Below are positions 1-11,732 of a stretch of 64,000 bases of DNA, in pieces (position 1 is the stretch's first letter; each line of letters starts with the position of its first letter). The notes below the pieces were generated by a model. The model searched no databases. It was not told where the DNA came from and saw only the letters and a program-made list of their open reading frames with translations. The stretch is from Bartonella sp. AU18XJBT (GTDB lineage Bacteria; Pseudomonadota; Alphaproteobacteria; Rhizobiales; Rhizobiaceae), in the NCBI RefSeq assembly GCF_028618595.1, contig NZ_JAQITE010000004.1, forward strand, positions 60,414 through 124,413, given 5' to 3'. The position numbers and the translations under genes are program-made.

Positions 1-395
1 AGGCCAAAACGAGTCAAAATATGCGTTATCTTTATAAGTTAAACAGTGATATTGGTTCGGGGCGTAATGCAAAAGTAGAAGGTTATCGCGTTGGTGGCAA
101 AACAGGAACAGCCGAAAAAGTTGAAAATGGAAAATATTCTAAAACAAAAAATTTCAATAGTTTTCTTGCTGCTTTTCCTATTGAGAATCCTTCCTATGTT
201 GTTTTAACAATTATTGATGAACCAAAGCCTGAAGAGGGACAGCGTTCAGCAACAGCCGCAATGAATGCTGGACCAATGCTTGCTAATATTGTTCGTCGCA
301 CAGCTAGTTTTCTTGGTGTAAAACCCGATTTTAAAAAAGAATATGAGCCTCTTTTAAGTAAAAAGAGCAATTCAAGTTTCGTTAAACAACAGTAA
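1..395 (+). CDS. ftsI: FtsI / PBP3 peptidoglycan transpeptidase, C-terminal part
   Basis: This is the 3' end of a gene that begins left of the window; the reading frame is open from base 3. It contains the KTG box of penicillin-binding transpeptidases (VGGKTGTAEK, codons at 99-107) followed by the usual C-terminal strands ending near SFLAAFPIENPSYVVL. FtsI cross-links septal murein in the periplasm and works with FtsW. Its position directly before murE is the standard dcw order. The SxxK and SxN motifs and the membrane anchor lie outside the window, so family membership rests on the KTG box and the context. Confidence 0.93.
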   Translation, partial: AKTSQNMRYLYKLNSDIGSGRNAKVEGYRVGGKTGTAEKVENGKYSKTKNFNSFLAAFPIENPSYVVLTIIDEPKPEEGQRSATAAMNAGPMLANIVRRTASFLGVKPDFKKEYEPLLSKKSNSSFVKQQ

Positions 396-418
396 AATAA
401 ATACAAAGGTGCATCGTT

Positions 419-1870
419 ATGTTGTTTGGAACAGTTTTTACAGAATGTCTTGAAGATCAGAATCTTTCTTCAATGGAAATAACAGGAATCAGTGCAGATT
501 CTCGACAAGTCTTACCAGGCTATGTTTTTGTCGCTGTTCAAGGAAAAAAAAGTGATGGAAGAAACTATATAGATGATGCGATAAAGCGTGGCGCACGAGC
601 AATTGTTACAGATTGTCATGCTGTTCTTGAGGATTTATCTGTTCCCATTTTACGTGTTTCTAATGTTCGTCATAGTTTAGCGTTGGCAGCTGCACGTTTT
701 TACGGTTCTCAGCCTGACACGGTCGTTGCTGTTACTGGTACAAGTGGTAAAACATCTGTTGTCTCTTTTATTCGGCAAATTTGGACCCATGTTGGATTTT
801 GTGCTGCGAGTATAGGAACGGTTGGTGTTGTTTCTCCTAAACGGAATATTTATGGTTCTCTCACAACACCTGATGCGGTCGTCTTGCATCGTCTTCTTTG
901 TGAAATTTCTCATGAAGGTGTGACTCATGCAGCTCTTGAAGCTTCTTCGCATGGGCTTGATCAAGGGCGACTTGATGGAGTCCGTTTAACGGCTGGTGCC
1001 TTTACCAATTTAGGGCGAGATCACATGGATTATCATACGGGGGTAGAGGATTATTTGCAGGCTAAAATGAGGTTGTTTGATACACTTTTGCCTGTATCTG
1101 CTCCTGCGTTGATTTTTGCTGATGATGTCTATTCACAAAAGGTTATTGATATTGTTACACAAGCGCACCGCCGTGTCTTGACAATTGGTCGTAAGGGGCA
1201 ATTTATCACGATTAATCGTGTCGAACATCAACGCTCAAAACAGTGTATTGAGTGTCGTGTGGAAAATAATATTTATACATTTAATTTGCCTTTAGCTGGA
1301 GATTTTCAGGTAGCCAATGCGCTTATGGCAGCGGGGTTAGCAATTGCAACGGGTGTTGCACCTCGTAAGGTTTTTTCTGCGGTTGAAACTTTGCAGGGGG
1401 CACCTGGGCGGTTGGAATTGGTTGGAAAGACAGAAAATAATGCGCCTGTTTATATTGATTATGCCCATAAACCAGAAGCTTTGGAGCAGGTTTTGCTTTC
1501 TGTTCGTCCCTTTACGCAAGGGCGTTTGATCGTTGTTTTTGGTTGTGGAGGTGATCGTGATCAAGGAAAAAGACCTTTGATGGGAAAAATTGCGGCGGAT
1601 AAAGCGGATATTGTTATTGTAACGGATGATAATCCCCGCACAGAAGTGCCAGAAAAAATACGCAAGGATATTTTACAGGCAGTGCCAACAGCAATAGAGA
1701 TAGCAGATCGTGGTGAGGCTATTTCTTACGCGGTGGAGCTTTTGAAAGCTGGTGATACACTCATCATTGCTGGAAAAGGTCATGAGGATGGCCAAATTAT
1801 AGGGCAGACAACTTATCCTTTTTCAGATCGTCTGAAAGCGATAGAAGCTCTAGAGGACCGAAAGAAATGA
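419..1870 (+). CDS. murE: UDP-MurNAc-tripeptide synthetase (meso-DAP-adding)
   Basis: Cytoplasmic Mur ligase that adds meso-diaminopimelate to UDP-MurNAc-L-Ala-D-Glu. At 483 residues it has normal length. The ATP-binding loop TGTSGKTS is at residues 106-113, and the DNPR box at 404-407 is the signature of ligases that select meso-DAP over lysine. The ATG at 419 follows an AAAGG ribosome site about 10 bases upstream. The stop overlaps the murF start in an ATGA (1867-1870), so the two are translationally coupled. The gap to ftsI is only 23 bases. Confidence 0.98.
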   Translation: MLFGTVFTECLEDQNLSSMEITGISADSRQVLPGYVFVAVQGKKSDGRNYIDDAIKRGARAIVTDCHAVLEDLSVPILRVSNVRHSLALAAARFYGSQPDTVVAVTGTSGKTSVVSFIRQIWTHVGFCAASIGTVGVVSPKRNIYGSLTTPDAVVLHRLLCEISHEGVTHAALEASSHGLDQGRLDGVRLTAGAFTNLGRDHMDYHTGVEDYLQAKMRLFDTLLPVSAPALIFADDVYSQKVIDIVTQAHRRVLTIGRKGQFITINRVEHQRSKQCIECRVENNIYTFNLPLAGDFQVANALMAAGLAIATGVAPRKVFSAVETLQGAPGRLELVGKTENNAPVYIDYAHKPEALEQVLLSVRPFTQGRLIVVFGCGGDRDQGKRPLMGKIAADKADIVIVTDDNPRTEVPEKIRKDILQAVPTAIEIADRGEAISYAVELLKAGDTLIIAGKGHEDGQIIGQTTYPFSDRLKAIEALEDRKK

Positions 1871-3288
1871 CAGCTTTATGGGGTAAGCAAGCACTTGTTG
1901 CTGCAATTAATGGTGTTGTAATGGGAAGCATGCCAGAAACTTTTTCTGGGGTTTCCATTGATAGCCGTACTCTTGTGGAAGGTGATATTTTTTTCTGCAT
2001 TAAGGGGCATCATCTTGACGGTCATGATTTTGCTGCGCAAGCTTATGAACGAGGTGCAGGCGTTCTTATCGTTTCAGAACACCGTTTGAGGGATATGAAA
2101 AAGATATCGGCTCCACTTATTGTTGTTCCTGATGTTTTGCAAGCCCTAGAAAAACTTGCACAAGCGGCACGCAAACGTTCAAGAGCTAAGATTATCGCGA
2201 TAACGGGATCGGTGGGAAAAACAACGACAAAAGAAGCTTTGAAACAAGTACTTGCAACGGCTGGGAACGTTCATGCGAATCTCGCTTCTTTAAACAATTG
2301 CTGGGGGGTTCCACTCACTTTAGCACGGATGCCTATGGAGAGTAATTATGGTATCTTTGAAATTGGCATGAATCATAGAGATGAAATTCGCCCTCTGGTC
2401 AAACTGGTTTGTCCGCATGTTGCTCTTATTACGCATATTTGTGCAGGACATATGGGTTTTTTCAAAAATCTTGAAGAAATAGCAACGGCAAAAGCTGAAA
2501 TTTTTGAAGGATTAGATGAGAAAGGCATTGCCATTTTAAATGCGGATAGTGATTTTTTTTCTTATCTCGTTCAAAAAGCAAAGAAATGCGGTGTAAAGGA
2601 AATTCTAAGCTTTGGTGAGACTGAAAATGCTGATTATCAAGCGCGAGAGATACGTCTCCTAACAGATCGTTCTTCTATGATTGTACATATTAGAGGGCGG
2701 GATATGGAGGTTCAAATTGGTGCTCCCGGACGCCATATTGTGCAAAATTGTTTAGGGGTTATTGCTGCTTGTGATGCTATGGGGGTTGAGTTAGAGCCTG
2801 TTTTTCTTTCTTTTCGCCATTTTTCTTCTCAAAAGGGGAGAGGTGTTCGTTATCGACTGTCTTTATCAAATGGGGGTGAATTTTATCTCATTGATGAAAG
2901 CTATAATGCAAATCCTGCTTCTATGCTTGCTGCGCTTGAGCTTCTTGCTACAGGACCAGTTGGGAAAGAGGGGCGGCGAATTGCTATTTTAGGGGATATG
3001 CTAGAGTTAGGGGAGTATAGTGAAAAGCTTCATCGTGATTTAATAAAACCAATACGTCTTTCCGGTGCTAATCCGGTTTTTCTATTTGGTGAGGCGATGA
3101 AATCTTTAGTCAGTGATTTGTCTGCTGGTGTTAGGGTTTATTATGCTGAAAATATTGAGAAAATTTTGGCGCTTCTTTTAGCTGAAATTTCTTCTGGGGA
3201 TCTGCTTATGGTTAAATCATCCAATAGCCTTTGTTCATCAAATATTGTGACTGCTTTGCTTGATCACTATAAAGCGGTTTCTTCATAG
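1867..3288 (+). CDS. murF: UDP-MurNAc-tripeptide--D-Ala-D-Ala ligase
   Basis: Adds the D-Ala-D-Ala dipeptide (product of Ddl, encoded downstream) to UDP-MurNAc-tripeptide, finishing the cytoplasmic pentapeptide precursor. It has 473 residues, with the Mur-ligase P-loop TGSVGKTT at residues 113-120 and the central ligase motif around [13 protein letters not shown]. The start lies inside the murE stop (ATGA), typical of coupled expression. The gene is intact, and codon use is in line with its neighbours. Confidence 0.98.
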   Translation: MTALWGKQALVAAINGVVMGSMPETFSGVSIDSRTLVEGDIFFCIKGHHLDGHDFAAQAYERGAGVLIVSEHRLRDMKKISAPLIVVPDVLQALEKLAQAARKRSRAKIIAITGSVGKTTTKEALKQVLATAGNVHANLASLNNCWGVPLTLARMPMESNYGIFEIGMNHRDEIRPLVKLVCPHVALITHICAGHMGFFKNLEEIATAKAEIFEGLDEKGIAILNADSDFFSYLVQKAKKCGVKEILSFGETENADYQAREIRLLTDRSSMIVHIRGRDMEVQIGAPGRHIVQNCLGVIAACDAMGVELEPVFLSFRHFSSQKGRGVRYRLSLSNGGEFYLIDESYNANPASMLAALELLATGPVGKEGRRIAILGDMLELGEYSEKLHRDLIKPIRLSGANPVFLFGEAMKSLVSDLSAGVRVYYAENIEKILALLLAEISSGDLLMVKSSNSLCSSNIVTALLDHYKAVSS

Positions 3289-3309
3289 TTTTAAGAGGTT
3301 TTTTGTACC

Positions 3310-4380
3310 ATGATGCTGTTTTTTTCTTCGTTTAGTGATTGGCTTCCAGGTGTGAATGTATTTCGTTATATTACTTTTCGCACGATAGCGGCTATGCTTA
3401 CTTCGGGGCTTATCGTCTTTTTATTTGGACCTAGCATCATTGCTTCTCTTAAATTGCGGCAGGGTAAGGGGCAACCGATTCGTGCTGATGGTCCTCAAAC
3501 ACATTTTAAAAAGGCTGGAACACCTACAATGGGTGGATTGATGATTTTAACTGGCATTGTAGTATCGGCATTTTTGTGGTGTAATTTATTGAATATTTAT
3601 TTTTGGGTATCGCTATTGGTTATGCTTTCTTTTGGGGCAATTGGATTTTATGACGATTATCTTAAGGTCACAAAACAAACAGACAAAGGATTTTCTGGGA
3701 AAGCACGGTTAAGCTTGGAGTTTTGTGTTGCCGCAATTGCTGCTTTTGTCATCCTGAAAATTGGCTCATCTGGATTTGCTTTGCCTTTTTTGAAAGATTA
3801 TCTTATCAATTTAGGCTGGTTTTTTATTCCTTTTTCTGCTTTTGTCATTGTCGCGACTGGTAATGCGGTTAATTTAACGGATGGACTTGATGGGCTTGCT
3901 ATTGTTCCTGTGATGGTTGCAGCCTTATCTTTTGCTCTGATTGCTTATCTTTCTGGTAATATGAATTTTGCTGATTACCTCCAAATCCATTATGTATCGG
4001 GAACAGGTGAATTGGCTGTTTTATTAGGAGCTGTTGTTGGGGCAGGGCTTGGTTTTTTATGGTTTAATGCACCACCTGCAGCTATTTTTATGGGAGATAC
4101 TGGTTCATTGGCTCTTGGAGGACTCTTAGGGACTGTTGCGGTTGCTACGAAGCACGAAATTGTTTTGGTTCTTATTGGTGGGCTTTTTGTTGTGGAAGCT
4201 TTTTCGGTCGTTATTCAGGTTGGTTATTTCAAATTAACAAGAAAACGCGTGTTTCTTATGGCACCGATACATCATCATTTTGAGAAAAAAGGCTGGACTG
4301 AAAGCCAAGTTGTGATACGCTTTTGGATTATTTCAATTGTTCTCGCTCTTATTGGTCTTTCAACACTTAAATTGCGGTGA
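3310..4380 (+). CDS. mraY: Phospho-MurNAc-pentapeptide translocase (lipid I synthase)
   Basis: Integral membrane enzyme that moves phospho-MurNAc-pentapeptide from UDP to undecaprenyl phosphate. It has 356 residues and about ten hydrophobic segments. Family motifs are present: the Asp pair in GFYDDYLK (115-116), [12 protein letters not shown] (185-196), MGDTGS (261-266) and the histidine run APIHHHFE (321-323). An AGAGG-like site lies before two adjacent ATG codons at 3310 and 3313; either could start the protein. It is 21 bases from murF and 4 bases from the proposed murD start. Confidence 0.98.
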   Translation: MMLFFSSFSDWLPGVNVFRYITFRTIAAMLTSGLIVFLFGPSIIASLKLRQGKGQPIRADGPQTHFKKAGTPTMGGLMILTGIVVSAFLWCNLLNIYFWVSLLVMLSFGAIGFYDDYLKVTKQTDKGFSGKARLSLEFCVAAIAAFVILKIGSSGFALPFLKDYLINLGWFFIPFSAFVIVATGNAVNLTDGLDGLAIVPVMVAALSFALIAYLSGNMNFADYLQIHYVSGTGELAVLLGAVVGAGLGFLWFNAPPAAIFMGDTGSLALGGLLGTVAVATKHEIVLVLIGGLFVVEAFSVVIQVGYFKLTRKRVFLMAPIHHHFEKKGWTESQVVIRFWIISIVLALIGLSTLKLR

Positions 4381-4384
4381 GATT

Positions 4385-5779
4385 TTGATTTCTGTTGCGT
4401 GTTATAAAGGACAAAAAGTTGCTCTATTTGGATTAGGGAAGTCTGGGTTAGCAACGGCACAAGCATTGATGCGTGGCGGTGCAGAAGTGGTGGCGTGGGA
4501 TGATAGTCCTTCAAGCGTGCAAATGGCTTTTCGGCACAATGTTCCAACGCGAGATCTGCGTTATGAAGATTGGTCAGAATTTGTTGCATTGATTTTAGCT
4601 CCTGGAGTTCCTTTAAATTATCCTCATCCCCATTGGGTTGTTGAAAAAGCACGAAAAAAAAATATAGAAATTATCGGTGATATTGAATTATTTGTTCGTG
4701 CGCGCCATCATTTTTTACAGCATTATGGTTTTTGTGACAAAGATGTTCCTTTCATTGCGATTACGGGAACAAATGGGAAGTCAACCACAACGTCTTTGCT
4801 TGCGCATTTGTTGGAAAAAATGGGCTATGATGTACAGATGGGGGGGAATATCGGAAAGGCAATATTGACGCTTAAGCCATTTGTTAAAAAACGTATTTAT
4901 GTGATTGAATGTTCATCATTTCAAATTGATCTTACTCCCTCTCTTCAGCCGACTATTGGACTTTTATTGAATTTAACACCTGATCACATTGATCGACATG
5001 GAAATTTTGCCTGTTATGTGCAAACCAAAAGGCATCTGATTGCTCAAGCTTCTCAGGCTTTTATTTCAGTTGATGATGCAGCTTGTCAGGTTTTATATCA
5101 ACAGTTACTTCATGAGGAGAAGAAGATTGGGGCAATTTCCAAGGATCATTTTGTTGAAAATGGTTTTTATGCAGATGGGACCAAGCTCTTTTCTGTTTGT
5201 CAAGGACAGCGTCATATGCTTGCAGATCTGGCGTCTATGACTGCTTTGCGCGGACGTCATAATGCGCAAAATGTCCTTATGGCATTAGCAACGTTGCAGG
5301 CTTTAAAAATAACCGATCCCTCTATGAACAAGCATTTAGCAAATTATAAAGGGCTGGATCATCGTATGCAGCAGGTGCGCAAAATGGGGGCGGTTTTGTT
5401 TATCAATGACAGCAAGGCGACGAATGCAGATGCAACAGCGCCTGCACTTTGCGCCTTTAATGATATTTTTTGGATTGTTGGGGGACAGGCAAAAAAGGGA
5501 GGAATAGAGCCTCTTAGAGAATTTTTTCCTAAAATTCGTAAAGCCTATTTGATTGGAAGCTCAGCGGAAGAATTTGCGCGTATCATTGGTTCTGCTTTTC
5601 CCTTTTCTATGAGCTTAACTTTGGAAAAAGCGGTGCGTGAAGCAGCTTTTGATGCAATGCATTGCAAGGCAAAAGAGGTGGTGGTTCTTTTGTCACCTGC
5701 TTGTGCAAGTTATGACCAATTTAAAAATTATGAAATGCGAGGCGAAGCATTTGTCTCTTTTGTGATGCAGTTACAATAA
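4385..5779 (+). CDS. murD: UDP-MurNAc-L-alanine--D-glutamate ligase (probable TTG start)
   Basis: Adds D-glutamate to UDP-MurNAc-L-Ala in the cytoplasm. The Mur P-loop TGTNGKST is at residues 127-134 counted from the proposed start. The only upstream in-frame ATG (4337) lies inside mraY and would add an unrelated 16-residue leader. A TTG at 4385 begins [20 protein letters not shown], which fits the Rossmann-like N terminus expected for MurD, and GGTGAG just upstream can serve as ribosome site. I therefore take TTG at 4385, which gives 464 residues. The identity is firm; the start is an inference. Confidence 0.93.
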   Translation: MISVACYKGQKVALFGLGKSGLATAQALMRGGAEVVAWDDSPSSVQMAFRHNVPTRDLRYEDWSEFVALILAPGVPLNYPHPHWVVEKARKKNIEIIGDIELFVRARHHFLQHYGFCDKDVPFIAITGTNGKSTTTSLLAHLLEKMGYDVQMGGNIGKAILTLKPFVKKRIYVIECSSFQIDLTPSLQPTIGLLLNLTPDHIDRHGNFACYVQTKRHLIAQASQAFISVDDAACQVLYQQLLHEEKKIGAISKDHFVENGFYADGTKLFSVCQGQRHMLADLASMTALRGRHNAQNVLMALATLQALKITDPSMNKHLANYKGLDHRMQQVRKMGAVLFINDSKATNADATAPALCAFNDIFWIVGGQAKKGGIEPLREFFPKIRKAYLIGSSAEEFARIIGSAFPFSMSLTLEKAVREAAFDAMHCKAKEVVVLLSPACASYDQFKNYEMRGEAFVSFVMQLQ

Positions 5780-5922
5780 AAAAGCATCAGTTATAAAAAA
5801 ATATTTTTGCGTTAAGACTCCAGAATCTTTTTTTGTGTAATTTAGTTTTTAAAGTGTTTGCTAAACAGGCTGGGGAACCATATCACTTTGAGACAATTTA
5901 TAAAATGGATAAGGTGTATATC

Positions 5923-7077
5923 ATGGTGACGCGTGCAGATAGAGATCCAATTGCTAATTGGTGGTGGACGATTGATCGCTCTATCTTTGCAGCTTGTTTA
6001 ATTTTAATGGGAATTGGCATTATGCTTTCTTTTGCTGCCAGCCCCACTATTGCAAAAAAAATCGGAATTGCTGATAGTTTTTATTTTGTTCGATGGCATA
6101 TCATTTTTAGCATTTCAGCATTTTTTACGATGGTTACCATTTCTTTTTTTTCGCTTTCTAATATTCGTCGTTTATGTACTCTTTTTCTCATTGTAACGCT
6201 TGCTCTTATGGTTGCAACCTTATTTTGGGGTCCAGAATTAAAGGGAGCACGGAGGTGGATTCAGCTATTTGGTTTTTCTGTACAGGCTTCAGAGTTTATG
6301 AAGCCAGCTTTCGTGGTTATGTCCGCTTGGCTTTTTTCGGAACAGATACGTAGGAGAGGAATTCTAGGTTATTCTTTAGCGATTATACTTTATGCCATTT
6401 GTTGTGTGCTTCTGGTTTTGCAGCCTGATATTGGACAAACAGTTTTAATAAGTGCAATATGGGGAGGGCTGTTTTTTATTGCTGGTGTACCTCTTACTAT
6501 TATTTTTCTTTTTCTCATTTTAGGCGTTGTAGGAATTATTTTAGCTTATCTTTTTCTGCATCATGTGCGAGAGCGTATTGATGGTTTTTTGACAGGTGAA
6601 GGAGATACTTTTCAAGTGGATGTAGGACGTGAGGCTATTTTAAATGGTGGTTGGTTTGGGCAAGGGCCGGGCGAGGGAACAGTAAAGCGTATCATTCCTG
6701 ATAGCCATACAGATTTTGTATTTTCCGTTGCTGCTGAAGAATATGGTATTATTCTTTGTTTATTCATTATGATGTTGTTTGGCTTTATCGTTATGCGTTC
6801 ATTGTATATAGCCATGAATACACGTGATTCCTTTATACGTCTTGGTATTACTGGCATAGCAATGATGATTGGCTTTCAATCAGCGATTAATATGGCCGTT
6901 AATCTTCACTTAATTCCTCCAAAAGGCATGACATTGCCTTTTATTTCTTATGGTGGTTCTTCGATGGTGGCGATTGCGTTTTCAATGGGCATTTTGCTCA
7001 GTTTAACACGTCGTTGGCCAGAAGCACGTCTTTCAGCTTTTTCTTCCTCTTCTGTCTTGGATACCCCTTATGAATGA
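5923..7077 (+). CDS. ftsW: FtsW, septal SEDS peptidoglycan polymerase
   Basis: SEDS-family membrane protein that polymerises lipid II at the septum together with FtsI. There are about ten hydrophobic segments and the SEDS signature near the C terminus (NLHLIPPKGMTLPFISYGGS). The frame stays open upstream to 5833, but the ATG at 5923 is preceded by AAGGTG and starts the family-like MVTRADRDPIANWWW, giving 384 residues. An alternative ATG at 5905 has no good ribosome site. A 143-base gap follows murD. The 3' end overlaps murG by 8 bases. Confidence 0.96.
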   Translation: MVTRADRDPIANWWWTIDRSIFAACLILMGIGIMLSFAASPTIAKKIGIADSFYFVRWHIIFSISAFFTMVTISFFSLSNIRRLCTLFLIVTLALMVATLFWGPELKGARRWIQLFGFSVQASEFMKPAFVVMSAWLFSEQIRRRGILGYSLAIILYAICCVLLVLQPDIGQTVLISAIWGGLFFIAGVPLTIIFLFLILGVVGIILAYLFLHHVRERIDGFLTGEGDTFQVDVGREAILNGGWFGQGPGEGTVKRIIPDSHTDFVFSVAAEEYGIILCLFIMMLFGFIVMRSLYIAMNTRDSFIRLGITGIAMMIGFQSAINMAVNLHLIPPKGMTLPFISYGGSSMVAIAFSMGILLSLTRRWPEARLSAFSSSSVLDTPYE

Positions 7078-8206
7078 TAAAAAAGTTATTGTTTTGGTGG
7101 CTGGTGGTACAGGTGGACATCTTTTTCCTGCTGAAGCCCTTTCTGTTGAATTAAGGCAGCGTGGATATGATGTTCATTTAATAACAGATGAAAGAGCACG
7201 CCCTTTTGTTAGGTGCTTTGATGAAGAGCATACTCATATTGTTTCATCGGCGACATTTGTGCGACGCCATCCTTTTGCTCTGATAAAGACATTTTGGTTT
7301 TTGCTAAGGGGTATGGGGCAATCGTTGGCACTGTTTTATAAATTACGTCCTGTTCTTGTTGGAGGATTTGGGGGATATCCGAGCTTTCCTCCTCTTTTTA
7401 TTGCGGCCTTAACGAGGCGTGTAACATTTATTCATGAACAAAATGCTGTTATGGGGCGTGCCAATCGGGCGTTGGCAATTTTTGTGCGTGCAATCGCTGG
7501 TGGTTTGTTGTCGCCAAATGGTGCTTATACTCATAAAATACTTTTGACGGGGAATCCTGTCCGTGAGGCTGTGTTGAAGGCTGCCAAAATTCCTTATCAT
7601 CCCTCAACTGGTGAAAAGCCATTTCATTTTTTGATTTTTGGAGGTAGCCAAGGGGCTTCTGCTTTTTCACATATTGTTCCAGAAGCTATTGCTTTATTCG
7701 ATGATAAGAACCGTAAACGTTTACGAATTGTGCAGCAAGTCCGAGGTGAAGCAGCAGGGTTGATCAAAATCTATCGTGATATGGGGGTACAAGCAGAGGT
7801 AGCTCCTTTTTTTGATGATATGGCTGAACGTATGGCACATGCCCATTTTATTTTGTCGCGCGCTGGGGCTTCATCCGTTTGTGAGATAGCGGTGATTGGT
7901 AGACCTGCTTTGCTTGTTCCCTATCCCCATGCTTTAGATCATGATCAGGCTGCCAATGCAGCTTTACTTGCTCGTGTAGGTGGTGCGCAAATTGTATTAG
8001 AGAAAGATTTAAATGCACAAAAGCTTTCTTCTCTTTTAATGCACGCTTGTTGTGCGCCCCATTTATTGGAAAAACAAGCGCTTGCTGCAAAAAAAGTTGG
8101 GCAACCTCGTGCAACCCGTTGCCTTGCTGATATGGCTGAATCCTTAATTGCAGGGCGATTGTTGTCAGATATAAAAGAGGAGCTTTTAAATGAAAATGCC
8201 ACTTGA
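7070..8206 (+). CDS. murG: Lipid II synthase (UDP-GlcNAc transferase)
   Basis: Peripheral GT-B glycosyltransferase on the inner face of the membrane. It adds GlcNAc to lipid I to make lipid II. It has 378 residues. The N-terminal glycine loop GGTGGH is at residues 12-17, and a second loop occurs in [12 protein letters not shown]. The C-terminal UDP-GlcNAc site is seen in [20 protein letters not shown]. It starts 8 bases inside ftsW and ends 17 bases inside murC, so the three genes are likely one translational unit. Confidence 0.98.
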   Translation: MNDKKVIVLVAGGTGGHLFPAEALSVELRQRGYDVHLITDERARPFVRCFDEEHTHIVSSATFVRRHPFALIKTFWFLLRGMGQSLALFYKLRPVLVGGFGGYPSFPPLFIAALTRRVTFIHEQNAVMGRANRALAIFVRAIAGGLLSPNGAYTHKILLTGNPVREAVLKAAKIPYHPSTGEKPFHFLIFGGSQGASAFSHIVPEAIALFDDKNRKRLRIVQQVRGEAAGLIKIYRDMGVQAEVAPFFDDMAERMAHAHFILSRAGASSVCEIAVIGRPALLVPYPHALDHDQAANAALLARVGGAQIVLEKDLNAQKLSSLLMHACCAPHLLEKQALAAKKVGQPRATRCLADMAESLIAGRLLSDIKEELLNENAT

Positions 8207-9617
8207 TATAGGCGTTATCCATTTTATCGGAATCGGGGGGATCGGTATGAGTGGAATTGCGGAGGTTTTTTATAATCTTGGCTATAAAGTTCAAGGGTCA
8301 GATCAAGTTGAGAGTGCAAATGTTGAACGTTTGCGGAGAAAAGGAATTAGCGTTCATATAGGTCATTGTGCTGAAAATTTAGGGAATGCAGAGGTTGTTG
8401 TTTTTTCTACTGCCGTTAAAAAAACAAACCCTGAGTATATTGCTGCAAAGGAAAGACATTTGCCGCTTGTTAGACGTGCAGAAATGCTGGCGGAATTGAT
8501 GCGGTTTCGGCGTGCAATTGCGGTGGGTGGTACACATGGTAAAACAACGACCACATCAATGGTTGCAGCCCTTCTTGATGCTGGTCATTTTGATCCAGTG
8601 GTGATTAATGGTGGTATTATTAATGCTTATGGTACGAATTCTCGTACAGGAGATGGCGATTGGATGATTGTTGAAGCTGATGAAAGTGATGGTACATTTT
8701 TAAAGCTGCCTGCTGATATTGCTGTTATTACTAATATTGATGCTGAGCATTTGGATCATTATGGAAGTTTTGATGCTGTGCGTGAGGCTTTTCGGCAATT
8801 CGTAGAAAATGTTCCTTTTTATGGTTTTGCTGTTTTGTGCCTTGATCATCCAGAGGTTCAGTCATTGGCGGGTCGGATTGATGATCGTTGGGTGATCACT
8901 TATGGTGCAAATCCACAAGCGGATGTTCGTTTTTTTAATCTTTCGATGGATGGTCAAAAAACGCATTTTGATGTTCTTATTCGCTCACGCAAAACAGGAA
9001 GAAAGATTGAGTTAAACAATTTGCTTTTGCCTATGGCAGGACAGCATAATGTTGCTAATGCAACGGCGGCGATTGCTATTGCGCATGAACTTGGCATTTC
9101 AAATGAAGCTATAAAAAGGGGCTTAGCAGAATTTGGCGGAGTAAAACGGCGTTTTACGCGAACAGGAAGTTGGCGGGGTATTGAAATATTTGATGATTAT
9201 GGACATCATCCTGTTGAAATAAAGGCTGTTTTGCGTGCAGCACGTGAGAGTGCAAAAGGGCGTGTTATTGCCATTGCACAACCCCATCGGTATTCACGTT
9301 TGTATCATTTATTTGATGATTTTGTAGCTTGTTTTAATGATGCAGATACAGTGTTGATTACGCCCGTTTATGCGGCCGGTGAAGAGCCTATTGTAGGATT
9401 TGGTTCTCAAGAATTGGTAGAGCATATTAAAATGGCGGGTCATCGTGATGTGCGCTTGATACATGGTCTGGAAGATGTCGTGTCTCTTGTCTCAAAATTT
9501 GCTCAGGCAGAGGACTATGTTGTTTTTCTTGGTGCTGGCAATATCACACAATGGGCTTGTGCGTTGCCTCATCAGTTAGCGGTATTGGATGGTCATGATA
9601 AATTTTCAGCACATTGA
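8190..9617 (+). CDS. murC: UDP-N-acetylmuramate--L-alanine ligase
   Basis: First Mur ligase; it adds L-Ala to UDP-MurNAc. It has 475 residues, with the N-terminal dinucleotide-like loop [11 protein letters not shown] and the ATP loop GTHGKTT at 114-120. An EADESDGTF motif and a [10 protein letters not shown] motif are also typical of MurC. GAGGAG about 8 bases upstream supports the ATG at 8190, which lies inside the end of murG. The 3' end overlaps murB by 23-29 bases depending on the murB start. Confidence 0.98.
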   Translation: MKMPLDIGVIHFIGIGGIGMSGIAEVFYNLGYKVQGSDQVESANVERLRRKGISVHIGHCAENLGNAEVVVFSTAVKKTNPEYIAAKERHLPLVRRAEMLAELMRFRRAIAVGGTHGKTTTTSMVAALLDAGHFDPVVINGGIINAYGTNSRTGDGDWMIVEADESDGTFLKLPADIAVITNIDAEHLDHYGSFDAVREAFRQFVENVPFYGFAVLCLDHPEVQSLAGRIDDRWVITYGANPQADVRFFNLSMDGQKTHFDVLIRSRKTGRKIELNNLLLPMAGQHNVANATAAIAIAHELGISNEAIKRGLAEFGGVKRRFTRTGSWRGIEIFDDYGHHPVEIKAVLRAARESAKGRVIAIAQPHRYSRLYHLFDDFVACFNDADTVLITPVYAAGEEPIVGFGSQELVEHIKMAGHRDVRLIHGLEDVVSLVSKFAQAEDYVVFLGAGNITQWACALPHQLAVLDGHDKFSAH

Positions 9618-10572
9618 TGGTGAGGCGCTATTGGCGCAATTGCAACCGCTATTGGGTGGCGTGAGAGGCAAAATTACACCTAATGTTGAGATGCGTAAGG
9701 TAACGTGGTTTCGCACGGGCGGGTTGGCAGAGCTTTTTTATCAGCCTGTTGATGAAGAAGATTTGGCTCTCTTTCTTCAAAATTTGCCTGAATTTGTTCC
9801 TGTGACAATTGTCGGTATCGGTTCTAATCTTCTGGTGCGTGATGGGGGCGTTCCTGGTGTTGTGATTCGTCTTTCGCCAAAAAATTTTGGGCAAGTGCAG
9901 CAAGTTTCTCCAAAAGGCTTTTTAGTTGGTGCTGGTACGGCGGATAAACATTTAGCTGCTGCCGCTTTAGAAGCTGAGATTGCAGGTTTTCATTTTTATC
10001 ATGGTATTCCTGGAGGCCTTGGAGGAGCTCTCAAAATGAACGCGGGTGCGAATGGTGTTGAAACTGCAGCGCGTGTTGTCGAGGTCTATGCGCTGGATCG
10101 TAAAGGACAACGTCATATCTTGAGTTTGAAAGATATGCATTATTCCTATCGCCATTGTGATATTCCTAAAGATTTTATCTTTACGGCCGCTTTATTGGAA
10201 GGTGAACTCGGTAATAAAGATAATATTCGTGCTGCTATGGATGAAGTTTCCCTCCACAGAGAAACAGTGCAACCTATTCGTGAAAAGACAGGGGGATCAA
10301 CTTTTAAAAATCCTGAGAATGGATCTGCGTGGCGCGTGATTGATGAAGCAGGGTGTCGTGGTTTACGAATTGGTGGTGCTCAAATGAGTGAAATGCACTG
10401 TAATTTTATGATTAATACAGGGCAAGCAACAGGATATGATCTTGAAGTATTGGGAGAAACAGTGCGTGCGCGTGTTTTTGCAAATTCAGCCCATCTTTTA
10501 CAATGGGAAATAGAGCGTATCGGTCAATTTGAGCGTGGTCGAAGTGTTCCTCCTTTTGATCCATTTGATTGA
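9589..10572 (+). CDS. murB: UDP-N-acetylenolpyruvoylglucosamine reductase
   Basis: FAD-dependent, NADPH-using reductase that produces UDP-MurNAc, the substrate of MurC. It has 327 residues. The FAD-binding segment [10 protein letters not shown] is at 78-87, followed by [15 protein letters not shown] and the catalytic-serine region GGSTFKNP. Two starts are possible, ATG 9589 or ATG 9595 (MINFQ...); both are inside murC and neither has a strong ribosome site. A 239-base gap follows, the first real break in the cluster. Confidence 0.97.
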   Translation: MVMINFQHIDGEALLAQLQPLLGGVRGKITPNVEMRKVTWFRTGGLAELFYQPVDEEDLALFLQNLPEFVPVTIVGIGSNLLVRDGGVPGVVIRLSPKNFGQVQQVSPKGFLVGAGTADKHLAAAALEAEIAGFHFYHGIPGGLGGALKMNAGANGVETAARVVEVYALDRKGQRHILSLKDMHYSYRHCDIPKDFIFTAALLEGELGNKDNIRAAMDEVSLHRETVQPIREKTGGSTFKNPENGSAWRVIDEAGCRGLRIGGAQMSEMHCNFMINTGQATGYDLEVLGETVRARVFANSAHLLQWEIERIGQFERGRSVPPFDPFD

Positions 10573-10811
10573 TTTATTATTCACTAAAAAAGTGCAAATA
10601 AAAAATTGAGTCATTTCAAAGAGATAATAAAAAATTTCTATTAAGAATCAATAAATTAACAAAGAATCTCTTGCATCAGGCTTTTGAGTCTGATTCATTA
10701 TGAAAAATGCTAGGTTATTGATTCGCAAGAATAAACTTTGTTTTTTTCTGTATGTGGTGCTGATGTGTTCTATATAGACTACATATAGTATACAAAAGAG
10801 GGTGATTTATT
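10573..10811. promoter_or_regulatory. Non-coding gap in the dcw cluster, probable ddl promoter region
   Basis: This 239-base AT-rich gap interrupts an otherwise nearly gapless gene series. It carries several TATA-like hexamers close to the ddl start (for example around 10770-10795) and ends with an AGAGGGTG ribosome site before ddl. An internal promoter for ddl-ftsQ-ftsA-ftsZ is a reasonable inference, but no -35/-10 pair is clear enough to call. No gene is seen in it. Confidence 0.4.
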
Positions 10812-11732
10812 ATGAAAGATAAACATATAGCTGTGTTAATGGGAGGTTTTTCTTCTGAACGGTCTGTAAGTTTATCTTCAGGGGCGGCTTGTGCTGATGT
10901 TTTAGAGGTTCAGGGGTATCGCGTGAGCCGCGTGGATGTTGACGCTCATATTGCTTCTGTTCTTGAAAAGTTGCAGCCCGATATTGTCTTCAATGCATTG
11001 CATGGTCCATTTGGTGAAGATGGCCGGATTCAGGGGATTCTTGAATATTTAAAAATTCCTTATACCCATTCTGGCGTGATGGCATCTGCTTTGGCAATGG
11101 ATAAGGGGCGTGCAAAAATTATCGTTTCAAATGTTGGGGTTTGTGTTGCTCCTTCTTGTATCATGAGCCGTTTTGCTTTGGGACAAACGCATCCTATGGA
11201 GCCTCCTTATGTAATTAAACCTGTGTGTGAAGGATCAAGTTTTGGTGTTGTCATTGTCCAGGGGAATGAAGCTGCACCGCCGCATAATATTGGGGGAGAT
11301 GAGTGGGGATATGCCGATGAGGTGATGATTGAAAAGTATATTCCTGGTCGTGAATTAACTTGTGCTGTTTTGGGGAATGAAGTGCTGGATGTGTGTGAAA
11401 TTCTTCCCGATAAACACTTTTCATTCTATGATTATGACTCAAAATATAAAACGGGTGGTTCTCTTCACATTTGTCCTGCACAACTTTCACTAAATATTTA
11501 CCAAAGTGTGCAAAGAATGTCTTTAGCAGCCCATCAGGCGATAGGGTGTCGAGGTGTTAGCCGTTCTGATTTTCGTTTTGATGAAAAAACGGGAGAATTG
11601 GTTTGGCTTGAAATTAATACGCAACCCGGTATGACATCGACGTCTCTTCTTCCTGATATTGCAAAAGCGAGCGGCCGTACTTACGGCGATATTGTTCAAT
11701 GGATGGTGGAGGACGCATCATGTATGCGTTGA
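10812..11732 (+). CDS. ddl: D-alanine--D-alanine ligase
   Basis: ATP-grasp enzyme that joins two D-alanines, the dipeptide used by MurF. It has 306 residues. The N-terminal loop is [20 protein letters not shown], the ATP-grasp region contains [12 protein letters not shown], and the metal-binding end is [11 protein letters not shown]. The ribosome site AGAGGGTG precedes ATG 10812. The last 13 bases overlap ftsQ. This position in dcw is that of DdlB. Confidence 0.97.
   Translation: MKDKHIAVLMGGFSSERSVSLSSGAACADVLEVQGYRVSRVDVDAHIASVLEKLQPDIVFNALHGPFGEDGRIQGILEYLKIPYTHSGVMASALAMDKGRAKIIVSNVGVCVAPSCIMSRFALGQTHPMEPPYVIKPVCEGSSFGVVIVQGNEAAPPHNIGGDEWGYADEVMIEKYIPGRELTCAVLGNEVLDVCEILPDKHFSFYDYDSKYKTGGSLHICPAQLSLNIYQSVQRMSLAAHQAIGCRGVSRSDFRFDEKTGELVWLEINTQPGMTSTSLLPDIAKASGRTYGDIVQWMVEDASCMR

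Noticed and set aside
7848..8294. Open frame antisense to murG/murC (148 codons)
   Set aside because: It overlaps two conserved coupled genes and resembles no protein family.
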